Assembly (NCBI GenBank): GCA_046294265.1
Contig: JBKBKC010000005.1
Span: 184,441-248,440 of the forward strand
DNA: 64,000 bases
Source: JBKBKC01 sp046294265
Lineage (GTDB): Bacteria > Pseudomonadota > Alphaproteobacteria > Rhodobacterales > Rhodobacteraceae
Reading direction: 5' to 3'
Every line of letters begins with the position of its first letter. Positions within the stretch are counted from its first letter, which is position 1. The position numbers and the translations under genes are program-made. The notes beneath the pieces were generated by a model, which saw only the letters and a program-made list of their open reading frames with translations, searched no databases and was not told the DNA's origin. This document shows, piece after piece, positions 51,862 to 60,714 of the stretch.

Positions 51862-52841
51862 GCCGCCACCGGGGCGGTTTCGATGGGGGCGGCATCGGAG
51901 AGGGCCGCGCGCAGGTGGCGGGCGACCTGAGCGGGGTCGTCGGCGGTCAGCGCCGGGCCGCGCGGGGCGCCCGCCGCCTCCAGATACCAGGCCAGATGCT
52001 TGCGCACGACGCGGGTGCCAAGGTCGCGCCCGTAGAACGACAGGGCGGCGGCGTGGTGTTCCAGCACCAGATCGGCGAGGGCGGCCCCCTGTGGCACCAT
52101 TGGCGCGGGGGTGGCGTGCAGGGCGTGGGCGATCTCGGCCAGCGCCCAGGGGCGCCCCTGCGCGCCCCGCCCCACCATGACACCGGCGGCGCCCGAGGCG
52201 GCAAGGGCCGCGCGCGCCGAGGCGGCATCGGTGATGTCGCCATTGGCGATGACCGGCACGGTGACCGCCTCGCGCACCGCCCGGATGGCGGTCCAGTCGG
52301 CGCGGCCCTTGTAGAACTGGCAGCGGGTGCGGCCATGGATGGTGACCATCGCCACCCCCGCGCCCTCGGCCCGGCGCGCGAGGTCGGGCGCGGTATGGGC
52401 CGCGTCGTCCCACCCCAGCCGGGTTTTCAGCGTTACCGGCACATCCACCGCCGCCACCACCGCCGCGATGATCGCCAGCGCCCGGTCGGGTTCGTTCAGA
52501 AGGGCGGCACCGCAGGCCCCCGTTGTCACCCGGCGCGCGGGGCAGCCCATGTTGATGTCGATCTGTCGCGCGCCCGCATCCGCCACCAGCCGCGCGGCCT
52601 CGGCCATCAGGGCGGGGTCGCGGCCCACGATCTGCACCGCCTCGCCCGGCCCGATTCCCGCCGCCCGCGCCCGCGCCTCGGGCCGGTCGCGCAGCATTTC
52701 GGCGCTGGCCACCATCTCGCTGACCGTCAGCCCTGCCCCGAACCGCGCCACGATCCGCCGGAACGGCAGGTCGGTGATACCGGCCATGGGGGCGAGCATC
52801 ACGGGCGGGGCGGGCAGGTGAAAGGGGGGACGCGGCCGCAT
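51858..52841 (-). CDS. dusB: tRNA dihydrouridine synthase (NifR3/DusB)
   Basis: A 327-residue FMN enzyme reducing uridine in tRNA D-loops. Key motifs: VMLAPMAGITDLPFRRI (14-30), INMGCPARRVTTGACGAAL with catalytic Cys100, VTLKTRLGWDD, HGRTRCQFYKG and VIANGDI. ATG 52841 follows aaggaaaagg. It is the first gene of the minus-strand nitrogen operon and overlaps ntrB, whose translation it probably couples. It is divergent from ispDF; the promoter region is 52842-53031. Confidence 0.97.
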   Translation of the reverse strand: MRPRPPFHLPAPPVMLAPMAGITDLPFRRIVARFGAGLTVSEMVASAEMLRDRPEARARAAGIGPGEAVQIVGRDPALMAEAARLVADAGARQIDINMGCPARRVTTGACGAALLNEPDRALAIIAAVVAAVDVPVTLKTRLGWDDAAHTAPDLARRAEGAGVAMVTIHGRTRCQFYKGRADWTAIRAVREAVTVPVIANGDITDAASARAALAASGAAGVMVGRGAQGRPWALAEIAHALHATPAPMVPQGAALADLVLEHHAAALSFYGRDLGTRVVRKHLAWYLEAAGAPRGPALTADDPAQVARHLRAALSDAAPIETAPVAA

Positions 52842-53031
52842 GTGCCTTTTCCTTGGGCGTTGTATCTGGAGGTAGTGCCTTTGCGGCCCGAGCGCAAATC
52901 CCGGGGCGGCGCTATCTGTCGCTTTTCCGGGCTTTGCCTTTTTTATGTGCATGCGCGCCCGGGGCTGCGCCCGATTGTCAGGCACCCGTCCTTGGCCTAA
53001 GCCATGGGCCGGGACAAGCGGAAGGGCCCTT

Positions 53032-54159
53032 ATGCGCATCGCCAGCGTCATCGTCGCCGCAGGGCGCGGCACCCGGATGGGCGGCGAGGTGCCCAAGCAG
53101 TGGCGGATGCTGGCGGGGCGCCCGGTGGCCGCACACGGGCTGGCGGCACTGGCGGCGCATGGGCCGGTCGTGGTGGCGATCCACCCGCAGGACCGCGCGA
53201 TGGCCCGCGCGGCGCTGCCCGGTGCCCGGCTGGTGGAGGGGGGCGAGACGCGCGCGGCCTCGGTCCGCGCGGCACTTGAGGCGCTGGCGGCCGATCCGCC
53301 CGATGTGGTGCTGATCCATGACGGCGCGCGGCCCTTCGTGGGGGCAAACATGGTGGCGCGCCTTCTGGCGGCGCTGGCCGACCATCCGGGGGCGGCGCCC
53401 GCGCTGGCCGTCACCGATGCGCTGTGGCGGGGCGAGGCGGGCATGGTGGCGGGGGTGCAGGACCGCGCGGGCCTCTGGCGCGCGCAGACCCCGCAGGCGT
53501 TCCGCTTTCCCGCCATCCTTGCCGCGCATCGCGGGCACCGGGGCGAGGCGGCGGATGATGTGGCGGTGGCGCGGGCGGCAGGGCTTGACGTGGCCATCGT
53601 CGAGGGCGAGGAGGAGAACCTGAAGCTGACCTTTCCCGCCGATGTCGCGCGGGCCGAGGCGATCATCAGGGGGTATCGGATGGATCTGCGGGTCGGCAAC
53701 GGATTTGACGTCCATGCCTTCTGCGCGGGCGATCATGTCTGGCTTTGCGGGGTGCGGGTGACGCATGACCGCGGCCTTCTGGGCCATTCGGATGCCGATG
53801 TGGGGATGCACGCGCTGACCGATGCGATCTATGGGGCCTTGGCCGAGGGCGACATCGGGCGGCATTTCCCACCCTCCGACCCGCAGTGGAAGGGGGCGGC
53901 AAGCCACATTTTCCTGACCCATGCCGCGCACAGGATCACCGCGCGGGGCTATCGCCTTGCCAATGCCGATGTGACGCTGATCTGCGAGCGGCCAAAGGTC
54001 GGCCCCCATGCCGGGGCGATGCAGGCGGCCCTGGCCGGGGTGCTGGGGGTGGAGGCGGGCTGCATCAGCGTCAAGGCCACCACCTCGGAACGCTTGGGGT
54101 TCACGGGCCGCGAAGAGGGGATCGCGGCCATGGCCACGGTCGCGCTGGTGACGGCATGA
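53032..54159 (+). CDS. ispDF: Bifunctional IspD/IspF (MEP pathway)
   Basis: 375 residues, a fusion of 2-C-methyl-D-erythritol 4-phosphate cytidylyltransferase (1-220) and MECDP synthase (221-375). IspD shows VIVAAGRGTRMG and PKQW, with DDVAVARAAG near its end. IspF starts RVGNGFDVHAF (metal Asp and His), then HSDADVGMHALTDAIYG and KATTSERLGFTGR. Fusion of these two steps is common in alphaproteobacteria. ATG 53032 follows ggaaggg. It overlaps pgpA by 4 bp. Confidence 0.97.
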   Translation: MRIASVIVAAGRGTRMGGEVPKQWRMLAGRPVAAHGLAALAAHGPVVVAIHPQDRAMARAALPGARLVEGGETRAASVRAALEALAADPPDVVLIHDGARPFVGANMVARLLAALADHPGAAPALAVTDALWRGEAGMVAGVQDRAGLWRAQTPQAFRFPAILAAHRGHRGEAADDVAVARAAGLDVAIVEGEEENLKLTFPADVARAEAIIRGYRMDLRVGNGFDVHAFCAGDHVWLCGVRVTHDRGLLGHSDADVGMHALTDAIYGALAEGDIGRHFPPSDPQWKGAASHIFLTHAAHRITARGYRLANADVTLICERPKVGPHAGAMQAALAGVLGVEAGCISVKATTSERLGFTGREEGIAAMATVALVTA

Positions 54160-54644
54160 TCCGCGCGATCACCACCTTTGGCTATGTCGGCCTGATGCGT
54201 CCCGCCCCCGGCACCTGGGGATCGGCCGCCGCCCTGCCGCTTGCGCTGCTGATCGACCGTTACGCGGGCTTTCCCGCGCTCTTCGCGGCGACGGTCGCGG
54301 TCACCCTGCTGGGCCTCTGGGCCTGTTCGGTCGCGTTGCGGGGTCGCCCCGGCGAGGACCCGGCCGAGATCGTGATCGACGAGGTGGCGGGCATGTGGCT
54401 GACGCTGTGCTTTGCGTCCTATGCCTTCTGGTCGGTGGGGTGGGAGGGCTGGATGCCCTGGCCCGCCTGGGTGGCGGGATTTGCGCTGTTCCGCCTCTTC
54501 GACATCTGGAAACCCGGGCCCGCAGGCTGGGCCGACCGGCGCGGCGATGCGGGGGGGGTGATGCTGGATGACCTCTGGGCCGCGGTGATGGCGGGGGTGG
54601 GCGTGGTGGTGCTGGGCGGCCTGTGGCATCTGGTGATGATGTGA
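54156..54644 (+). CDS. pgpA: Phosphatidylglycerophosphatase A
   Basis: A 162-residue inner-membrane phosphatase that makes phosphatidylglycerol. Motifs: GLMRPAPGTWGSAAALPLAL near the N-terminus, DEVAGMWLTL in the middle, FRLFDIWKPGPAGWADRR and GGVMLDDLWAAV. It has about four hydrophobic segments. It is coupled by ATGA to ispDF upstream and by GTGA to the next gene downstream. Confidence 0.95.
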   Translation: MIRAITTFGYVGLMRPAPGTWGSAAALPLALLIDRYAGFPALFAATVAVTLLGLWACSVALRGRPGEDPAEIVIDEVAGMWLTLCFASYAFWSVGWEGWMPWPAWVAGFALFRLFDIWKPGPAGWADRRGDAGGVMLDDLWAAVMAGVGVVVLGGLWHLVMM

Positions 54645-55135
54645 GCGTGGCGGACCTTCTGGCCGCCGCCCGCGCGGCCGGCCTGCGCATCGCCACCGCC
54701 GAAAGCTGCACCGGCGGACTTGTCGCGGCCGCGCTGACCGAAGTGCCGGGGTCGTCGGACGTGTTCGACCGCGGCGTCGTCACCTATTCCAACGCGGCCA
54801 AGACCGACCTTCTGGGCGTGCGGCCCGAAACCCTCGCCGCCCATGGCGCGGTCAGCGAAGAGGTGGCAGCCGAGATGGCCGAGGGGATGCTGGCGCGGTC
54901 GGCGGCACAGGTCGCGGTGTCGGTGACCGGGATCGCCGGGCCCGGCGGGTCTGCGTTCAAACCCGAGGGGCGGGTGTGTTTCGGGCTGGCCGTGGCGGGG
55001 GCAGCGACGCAGACGGAAACAGTGGAATTCGGGACGTTGGGGCGGGCGCAGGTGCGCGCGGCGGCGCGGGACCGTGCGCTGGCGCTGCTGCGCGGGGGAG
55101 TGGCTCATCCGCCCTCACGGGCGTCTTCGCGATGA
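54641..55135 (+). CDS. pncC: CinA C-terminal / nicotinamide-nucleotide amidase
   Basis: A 164-residue stand-alone CinA C-terminal domain, which in the type enzyme deamidates NMN. TAESCTGGLVAAALTEVPGSS, GVVTYSNAAKTDLLGV, and VTGIAGPGGSAFKPEGRVCF are intact. GTG 54641 overlaps the pgpA stop (GTGA). It ends within a 12-bp hairpin shared with the convergent permease gene. Confidence 0.93.
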   Translation: MSVADLLAAARAAGLRIATAESCTGGLVAAALTEVPGSSDVFDRGVVTYSNAAKTDLLGVRPETLAAHGAVSEEVAAEMAEGMLARSAAQVAVSVTGIAGPGGSAFKPEGRVCFGLAVAGAATQTETVEFGTLGRAQVRAAARDRALALLRGGVAHPPSRASSR

Positions 55136-55148
55136 GGCCCGTGAGGGC
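55111..55148. terminator. Bidirectional hairpin at the cinA-type/permease junction
   Basis: gccctcacgggc (55111-55122) pairs with gcccgtgagggc (55137-55148), a 12-bp perfect stem with a 14-nt loop. It spans the stop codon of the plus gene and lies 14 bp before the end of the minus gene. There is no U-tract. Confidence 0.7.
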
Positions 55149-55162
55149 CGAAGAGCGTCCGG

Positions 55163-56224
55163 TCACACCTTGCCGCTGTTGGACAAAAGCACCGCCACCG
55201 GCCGTGTGGCGTCGAACCCGCCCATGATGGTCAGGATGATCACCGTCATCGGCATCGCGAGCACCGCCCCCGGCAGGCCCCACAGCGCATACCACGAGGC
55301 CAGCGACACCAGCACCATGAGCGGCGACAGGTTGATCCGCGCCCCGATCAGCCGAGGCTCCACCAAGAGGCCGATCACCACCTGGATCGCCGACAGCACC
55401 ACGGTCGCCACCACCGCCTCGCGGATCGACCCGGTCTGCGCCAGCGTCATCAGCACCGGAAACGCCACGCCTGCCGCCGAGCCCAGATAGGGGACGTAGT
55501 TCAAGACCCCGATCACGATGGCCCAGAAGCCGGCCAGATCGACCTCCAGCCACAGCAGGGCCGCATAGGACACCGCGCCCAGGATGATGTTGATCAGCGT
55601 CTTGATCGCCAGGAACCCGCCGATCCGCCCGTTCACCGCGCGCGCCACCGCCAGCGCATGGTCCACATCCGCGCGGTTGTGAAACGCGAGATGCAGCTTT
55701 TTCACGAATCCCGTGTATTCCACCAAAAGGAAGGCCGTGTAGAAAAAGATCACGACGATCAGCCCGCCCAGGTTGCCCAGCGTTCCCGCCACGCTGCGCG
55801 CCAGCGCCTGCAGGTTCATCGGCCCCGGCATCAGCGTGGACAGCCCTCCGCCCCAGTCGTCGTTCAGCCCGAACTGCGCATCCAGCCGTGCGACCAGCTG
55901 CATGACATTGGCCTGGTAGGTCGGCAGGCGGGCCACCAGAACCTCGGCATTCACCCGGATCTGCACGAGGAGCGCGGTCAGCGCCACGGTGAACATCGCC
56001 AGGATCACCATGTGGCGCAGCCACAGGGGCGTGCGCCCGATCAAGGGCAGCGTGCCCAGCCATGTGACCGCGGTCCAGATGACAAAGGCCGCGACAACGG
56101 CAAATGCCATGGGGATCAGCACCACCTGCCCGTGGTAAAGGATCAGCACCACCAGCACGACCAGCCCCAGCGTGGCAAAGGCGGTCAGCACGGGGCTGTG
56201 GCGGGGCGGCTCGAAACGTGTCAT
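55163..56224 (-). CDS. AI-2E family transporter (PerM type)
   Basis: A 353-residue inner-membrane permease with about eight hydrophobic segments: two pairs near the N-terminus (15-33 and 34-56, then 71-88) and a cluster in the C-terminal half. Typical are FLAIKTLINIILGAVSYAAL, NYVPYLGSAAG and EPRLIGARINLSPLMVLVSL. The substrate in this family is generally unknown; AI-2 export holds for few members. ATG 56224 (MTRFEPPRHS) is chosen over an upstream in-frame codon. Confidence 0.9.
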   Translation of the reverse strand: MTRFEPPRHSPVLTAFATLGLVVLVVLILYHGQVVLIPMAFAVVAAFVIWTAVTWLGTLPLIGRTPLWLRHMVILAMFTVALTALLVQIRVNAEVLVARLPTYQANVMQLVARLDAQFGLNDDWGGGLSTLMPGPMNLQALARSVAGTLGNLGGLIVVIFFYTAFLLVEYTGFVKKLHLAFHNRADVDHALAVARAVNGRIGGFLAIKTLINIILGAVSYAALLWLEVDLAGFWAIVIGVLNYVPYLGSAAGVAFPVLMTLAQTGSIREAVVATVVLSAIQVVIGLLVEPRLIGARINLSPLMVLVSLASWYALWGLPGAVLAMPMTVIILTIMGGFDATRPVAVLLSNSGKV

Positions 56225-56293
56225 CGGGTCCTGCGGAACGGCATCGACGGCAGCAGACCACGACCGCCCCCGCTTCGGCAACCGCCCGCGGCG

Positions 56294-56767
56294 TCAGACC
56301 TTCGGAATTGTGACCCCCGGCCCGTAAAGCGCCGCCGCGCGCCGCTCGAACGCGCGCACGATGCGCTGCATCGCGTCGTTGAACACCACGCCGATGATGC
56401 CTTGCAGGATCGCGTTGCGAAACTCGAAATCGACGAAGAACTCCACCTCGCACCCCCCCCCCGGCTGGTCGCGGAAGGTCCAGGTGGAGCGCATGACCTT
56501 GAACGGGCCGTCGATGTATTCCGTCTCGATATGGTGGCGCGCAGGGTAAAGTTTCACCCGGCTGCCGAAGCGTTCGCGGAACACCTTGAAGCTGATGACC
56601 AGATCGGCCTCCATGAGTTCGCCCCCCCCGGGCAGGGGGGCGCGCGACCGGATGCGGGCGGCGGCGTTCCAGGGCAGGAACTCGGGGTAGCGCGGCACAT
56701 CGGCCACCAGCGCATACATCTGCGCGGCGGACCATGGCAGCATCTTGATCTCGCGGTGGGTGGGCAT
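56294..56767 (-). CDS. SRPBCC/COQ10-RatA-like protein
   Basis: 157 residues, one START-like domain. The N-terminus REIKMLPWSAAQMYALVADV, then EFLPWNAAARI, and the long C-terminal helix FNDAMQRIVRAFERRAAALY are typical of COQ10 and RatA, which bind ubiquinone or interact with the ribosome respectively. Neither role can be chosen from sequence alone. It is divergent from hpt. Confidence 0.9.
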   Translation of the reverse strand: MPTHREIKMLPWSAAQMYALVADVPRYPEFLPWNAAARIRSRAPLPGGGELMEADLVISFKVFRERFGSRVKLYPARHHIETEYIDGPFKVMRSTWTFRDQPGGGCEVEFFVDFEFRNAILQGIIGVVFNDAMQRIVRAFERRAAALYGPGVTIPKV

Positions 56768-56834
56768 CTTTCATCCGGGTCGTGACTTGGTCTGCGGTAT
56801 TGAGTAGGACGGGGCGGGAATTCAAGGGGGCGAA

Positions 56835-57380
56835 ATGTCCGGGCAACCCTATGTCATCGACCAGATGATCAGCGCGAAATCCATCGCCGCGCGGGTCGAG
56901 GCGCTTGCGCGAGAGATCACGGCGCATTTTGCGGGCACCGACAAGCTGGTGGTGGTGGGCCTGTTGCGGGGCTCGTTCGTGTTCATCGCGGATCTGGTGC
57001 GCGAACTGGACCTGCCTGTCGAGGTCGATTTCCTGGAGGCGTCAAGCTATGGCGACGCGATTGAGTCTAGCCGCGAAGTGCGCATACTGAAGGACCTTCG
57101 CGGCGAGATCGCGGGGCGCGATGTGCTGGTGGTCGAGGATATCGTGGATACCGGGTTCACCCTGCATCATGTGCTGACCATGCTGCGCGCGCGGGGGCCC
57201 GCGCGGCTGGAGGTTTGTGCGCTGCTGGACAAGCCGTCGCGGCGCGAGGCGGATGTGCGCGCGACCTGGATAGGGTTCACGATTCCCGACGCGTTTGTGG
57301 TGGGTTACGGGATCGACTTCGCGCAGAGAAACCGCAACCTGCCCTATATCGGCAAGGTGCGGTTCACCAGCGCCCCATGA
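56835..57380 (+). CDS. hpt: Hypoxanthine phosphoribosyltransferase
   Basis: A 181-residue purine-salvage enzyme using PRPP. VVVGLLRGSFVFIADLVREL holds the PPi loop, VLVVEDIVDTGFTLHHV the PRPP signature, and DAFVVGYGIDFAQRNRNLPY the base pocket. ATG 56835 begins MSGQPYVIDQM. It overlaps the next gene by 4 bp (ATGA at 57377). Confidence 0.96.
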   Translation: MSGQPYVIDQMISAKSIAARVEALAREITAHFAGTDKLVVVGLLRGSFVFIADLVRELDLPVEVDFLEASSYGDAIESSREVRILKDLRGEIAGRDVLVVEDIVDTGFTLHHVLTMLRARGPARLEVCALLDKPSRREADVRATWIGFTIPDAFVVGYGIDFAQRNRNLPYIGKVRFTSAP

Positions 57381-57880
57381 TCCTGCCCGACCATCTGGCC
57401 CCCGGCCTGCGCGCGGTGTTCTGCGGCACGGCGCCCGGCCATGCCTCGGCGCGGGCGGGGCATTATTATGCCAATCCGGGCAACAGGTTCTGGGGCCTTC
57501 TTCATGAGGTCGGGCTGACCCCGCGCCGCCTTTCGCCCGCCGAGGATCACCTGATGCCCGGCTTCGGGCTGGGCCTGACGGACCTGGCAAAGACGGTCGC
57601 GGGGCAGGATGCGGACCTGCCGCGCGATGCCTTTGATCCGGGCCGGGTGCTGACGCGGATGGCCGCGCTGCGCCCCCGCGCGCTGGCCTTCACCTCGCTG
57701 ACGGCGGCGCGGGTGGGGCTGGGATACCGTGTCGCGGCGGGGCGGGTGGCGGCGGTGGCTGCGCTGCCGGGGGTTGCGATCTTTGCGCTGCCCTCGCCCT
57801 CGGGCCTCGCGCGCAGCCATTTTCACTCAGGCCCCTGGGCAGAGCTCGCGCATCACCTGCGCGAAAGCGAGGCGGCATGA
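57377..57880 (+). CDS. mug: Mug-like mismatch DNA glycosylase, atypical motif I
   Basis: A 167-residue member of the uracil/mismatch glycosylase superfamily (Mug type). The core motif at 17-21 is GTAPG, where E. coli Mug has GINPG with catalytic Asn18, so an Ala (residue 19) occupies the catalytic position. YYANPGNRFWGLLHEVGLT and PSPSGLARSHFHSG fit the fold. The activity is therefore uncertain. It is coupled to hpt and to the small membrane gene by 4-bp overlaps. Confidence 0.88.
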   Translation: MILPDHLAPGLRAVFCGTAPGHASARAGHYYANPGNRFWGLLHEVGLTPRRLSPAEDHLMPGFGLGLTDLAKTVAGQDADLPRDAFDPGRVLTRMAALRPRALAFTSLTAARVGLGYRVAAGRVAAVAALPGVAIFALPSPSGLARSHFHSGPWAELAHHLRESEAA

Positions 57881-58065
57881 ACCCCCTTGTCTGGCTCTTG
57901 CGCGCGCGCCGCTGGGCGCAGAACCCGCCCTCCTGGGGCCGGGTGATGCTGGTGCTGGGGGTGATCGCGGCCTGCCTCGTGCTGGTGGGGATCGAGATGT
58001 TTGTCGGCTGGCCCGCCTGGCTGACGCTGGACAGCCGGGGCATCCGCCCGCCCCGGATGCCCTGA
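57877..58065 (+). CDS. Small membrane protein, 62 residues
   Basis: MNPLVWLLRARRWAQNPPSW leads into one transmembrane helix at about 22-43 (GRVMLVLGVIAACLVLVGIE), then a short tail ending PPRMP. Coupled to mug by ATGA at 57877, which supports it as a real gene. The function is unknown, possibly linked to the mug/hpt operon only by position. Confidence 0.75.
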   Translation: MNPLVWLLRARRWAQNPPSWGRVMLVLGVIAACLVLVGIEMFVGWPAWLTLDSRGIRPPRMP

Positions 58066-58114
58066 CACCCTTCGCCGACATTCCCGCCGGTTGCGCGACG
58101 GCCCGCGCACATCC

Positions 58115-58160
58115 GCGTGAGGGTGGGCGGCAATCCGCGCCCTGCGCCGGCCCCTCACGC
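58115..58160. other. Inverted repeat after the hpt-mug operon
   Basis: gcgtgaggg (58115-58123) pairs with ccctcacgc (58152-58160), 9 bp with a 28-nt GC-rich loop and no U-tract. It may terminate the operon or serve as a protein-binding site before the cytochrome gene. Confidence 0.35.
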
Positions 58161-58225
58161 CACATCGTCTTGCCCGCGTCACCCTGCCCCCGCACACTGC
58201 CCCCCGGACATGACGGAGGCTTGCC

Positions 58226-59113
58226 ATGAAACTGGGGCGCATTCTCTTGGGGCTCGTGGTGCTGGGCGGGGCGGCGGCGTGGTGGATCACCGGCGCGCGG
58301 CCCCTGCCCGCCTCGGCCACCAACGGCCTTGCGGGCGATGCGACGCGGGGCGAGACGGTGTTTCACGCCGCAGGCTGCGCATCCTGCCACATGGCGCCGG
58401 GCGCGCGGGACGCGGGCCAGCGCGTGCTGGCGGGCGGGCAGCGGTTCGAGACGCAGTTCGGCACCTTTGTCGCCCCCAACATCTCGCCCGACCCGGCTCA
58501 TGGCATCGGCGCCTGGACGCTGGGCCAGTTTGCCAGTGCCGTGACGCGCGGGGTGTCGCCGGAGGGGCAGCATTACTATCCGGCGTTTCCCTATGCCGCC
58601 TATCAGCGGATGAGCCTGCAGGATGTGGCCGACCTCTGGGCCTTCTGGCCGCTGCTGCCCGCATCCGACGTGGCCAGCCAGCCGCATGAGGTGGGGTTTC
58701 CCTTCAACATCCGGCGCAGCCTGGGGGGCTGGAAGCTGTTGTTCACCGGGGGCGACTGGGCGCTGGCGGGCAACCTGACGCCCACCGAGGGGCGCGGGCG
58801 CTATCTGGTCGAGGCGCTGGCCCATTGCGGCGAATGCCACACGCCGCGCAACGCCCTGGGCGGCCTGGACCGCGCGCGCTGGCTGGCGGGGGCGCCGAAT
58901 CCTTCGGGCCGCGGGCGCATCCCGAACATCACGCCCGCCAAGCTGTCCTGGTCTGAGGGCGACATCGTGACCTATCTCACCAGCGGGTTTACCCCCGACT
59001 ATGACGTGGCCGGGGGAACCATGGCGCATGTGGTGGAAAACACCGCCCGCCTGCCCGAGGCCGACCGGCAGGCCATCGCCGCCTACCTGAAACGGGTGGT
59101 GCCTGTCGAATGA
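58226..59113 (+). CDS. Diheme cytochrome c, membrane-anchored or exported
   Basis: 295 residues. The N-terminal segment 5-23 (RILLGLVVLGGAAAWWITG) is a signal anchor or signal peptide. Two heme c sites: Cys51-Cys54-His55 (CASCH) and Cys201-Cys204-His205 (CGECH). FVAPNISPDP and MAHVVENTARLPEADRQAIAAYL are typical of the c-type subunits of alcohol, aldehyde and gluconate dehydrogenases. No partner dehydrogenase gene is present. Ggaggc precedes the ATG. It is monocistronic before tRNA-Asp. Confidence 0.9.
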   Translation: MKLGRILLGLVVLGGAAAWWITGARPLPASATNGLAGDATRGETVFHAAGCASCHMAPGARDAGQRVLAGGQRFETQFGTFVAPNISPDPAHGIGAWTLGQFASAVTRGVSPEGQHYYPAFPYAAYQRMSLQDVADLWAFWPLLPASDVASQPHEVGFPFNIRRSLGGWKLLFTGGDWALAGNLTPTEGRGRYLVEALAHCGECHTPRNALGGLDRARWLAGAPNPSGRGRIPNITPAKLSWSEGDIVTYLTSGFTPDYDVAGGTMAHVVENTARLPEADRQAIAAYLKRVVPVE

Positions 59114-59180
59114 CGCGGCGCAACCGTCTGACCTTCAGCAGGAAACTGTCTGGCAAACAACATCCGGGGCGGGCGGGCGG

Positions 59181-59257
59181 TGGCGAGGTTGACGGGGCTC
59201 GAACCCGCGACCCCCGGCGTGACAGGCCGGTACTCTAACCAACTGAGCTACAACCCC
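59181..59257 (-). tRNA. tRNA-Asp (anticodon GTC)
   Basis: On the minus strand the acceptor GGGGTTG (59257-59251) pairs with CAACCTC with one G-U, followed by discriminator G and an encoded CCA. The anticodon arm is CCGGC-CTGTCAC-GCCGG, giving GTC. Confidence 0.97.
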
Positions 59258-59352
59258 GTAGCGCACCGCCCGGGCCCGCCCGGATGTGGAGTGCGTCTTA
59301 CGCAAGGGTGCGGGGGGCGTCAAGCGCATTCCCCGCGTCCCTTGCGTTTCCA

Positions 59353-60291
59353 TTACCGTTCAGGCGCGGGAATCCATTCGGCATCGTCGCCGGGCGGCAG
59401 GCGGAACCGGCCATGCGCCCAGTCGCCCGCCCGCCAGGCCTCGCGCGCGGCATCAATGCGGTCCTTGGACGAGGCGACAAAGTTCCACCAGATATGGCGC
59501 GGCCCCTCCATCGTCTGCCCACCGAGCAGCATCAGCCGCGCGCCCTCTGCGCCCGCCTTCAAGGACAGCCGGTCACCGGGGCGGAACACCAGCATCCGCC
59601 CGGCATCGAACACCTGCCCGCCCACGGCAACCTCGCCCTGCAGCACATAGACCCCGCGATCCTCATGCCCGTCGGGCAGCGGGATGGCGGCGTCGGGGGC
59701 CAGGATCGCATCGGCGTAGAACACCTCGAACGGCATCGGCACCGGGGCCTGCGCCCCCCAGGCGGTGCCGAGGATCAGGCGCACCTCTTTCCCCTCGCCC
59801 TCCATCAGCGGCAGCGTGGCGGAAGGGGCATGGACAAAGGCCGCCGGGTCATCCTCCTGCGCCTCGGGCAGGGCCAGCCAGGCCTGCAGGCCAAAGAGGC
59901 TCAGGGGGGCGGCGCGGGCCGCGCCGTCGGTGCGCTCGGAATGGGTGATGCCGCGCCCCGCGACCATCCAGTTCACCGCGCCCGGTTCGATCCACCGGTC
60001 GGTGCCCAGCGAATCGCGGTGATGCAGGCGGCCGCGCATCAGGTAGGTGACGGTGCCAAGGCCGATATGCGGATGCGCGCGCACGTCGATCCCCTGACCG
60101 GTCAGGAATTCCGCCGGGCCCATCTGGTCGAAAAAGATGAAGGGCCCCACCATCTGCCGCGCGACCGAGGGCAGCGCGCGGCGCACCTCGAACCCGCCGA
60201 GGTCGCGTGCGCGGGGCACAATCACGGTTTCGATGGCGTCGATGGCCTCGCCGGTGGGGATGTCGGGGTCGAGGGCGGGGTTCCAGCTCAT
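59353..60291 (-). CDS. Pirin family protein
   Basis: A 312-residue bicupin. The metal-binding N-cupin has VRAHPHIGLGTVTYLMRG and GITHSER, the conserved His/His/His/Glu set of pirins; some bacterial relatives are quercetinases. MVGPFIFFDQMGPAEF and RHIWWNFVASSKDRIDAA are also family-like. ATG 60291 begins MSWNPALDPD. The substrate or partner is unknown. Confidence 0.95.
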   Translation of the reverse strand: MSWNPALDPDIPTGEAIDAIETVIVPRARDLGGFEVRRALPSVARQMVGPFIFFDQMGPAEFLTGQGIDVRAHPHIGLGTVTYLMRGRLHHRDSLGTDRWIEPGAVNWMVAGRGITHSERTDGAARAAPLSLFGLQAWLALPEAQEDDPAAFVHAPSATLPLMEGEGKEVRLILGTAWGAQAPVPMPFEVFYADAILAPDAAIPLPDGHEDRGVYVLQGEVAVGGQVFDAGRMLVFRPGDRLSLKAGAEGARLMLLGGQTMEGPRHIWWNFVASSKDRIDAAREAWRAGDWAHGRFRLPPGDDAEWIPAPER

Positions 60292-60381
60292 CGCGGCCTC
60301 CTTGGCTGTGTCCGGCCAAAGATAGGCGACGGGCCGGCCCCTGTCAGGGTTCAGCCGCGCAGGGATAGTGTGCGACAGGGA

Positions 60382-60645
60382 TCAGGTCAGCCTGCGCCGC
60401 AGCGCGGTGGCGCCCGCGTCCCGCCCCGCCTCATCGGCCAACGACCCCAGTTCGGCCGAGATCGACACCAGCCGCACCAGCCGCGCCGGAGGGATCAGGC
60501 CCGCGCGCAGATAGGCGGCCTCTTGCACGAGGGCTGCCGCGACGCGCAGGCAGGCCGCCTCGCGCTGCGGGTCGGACAGATGGGACAGGTCCGACCGCAG
60601 CCGCTCCAGCAGGGCGGCGGTGTCGGCGTCATCGTCCTTGGTCAT
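60382..60645 (-). CDS. Unknown 87-residue helical protein
   Basis: 87 residues from ATG 60645 (MTKDDDADT), preceded by ggaaag at 8 nt. All-helical, acidic at the N-terminus and basic at the end (ALRRRLT). No known domain is visible. It lies on the same strand between the second LuxR-type gene and pirin. Starts a few codons upstream are possible. No function is assigned. Confidence 0.5.
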   Translation of the reverse strand: MTKDDDADTAALLERLRSDLSHLSDPQREAACLRVAAALVQEAAYLRAGLIPPARLVRLVSISAELGSLADEAGRDAGATALRRRLT

Positions 60646-60714
60646 TCGGGGTCTTTCCGCCATGCGCTGAAACGCGGGCATAGGCCGCGCCCCCCCGCGC
60701 GTCATGTCGCGCAA

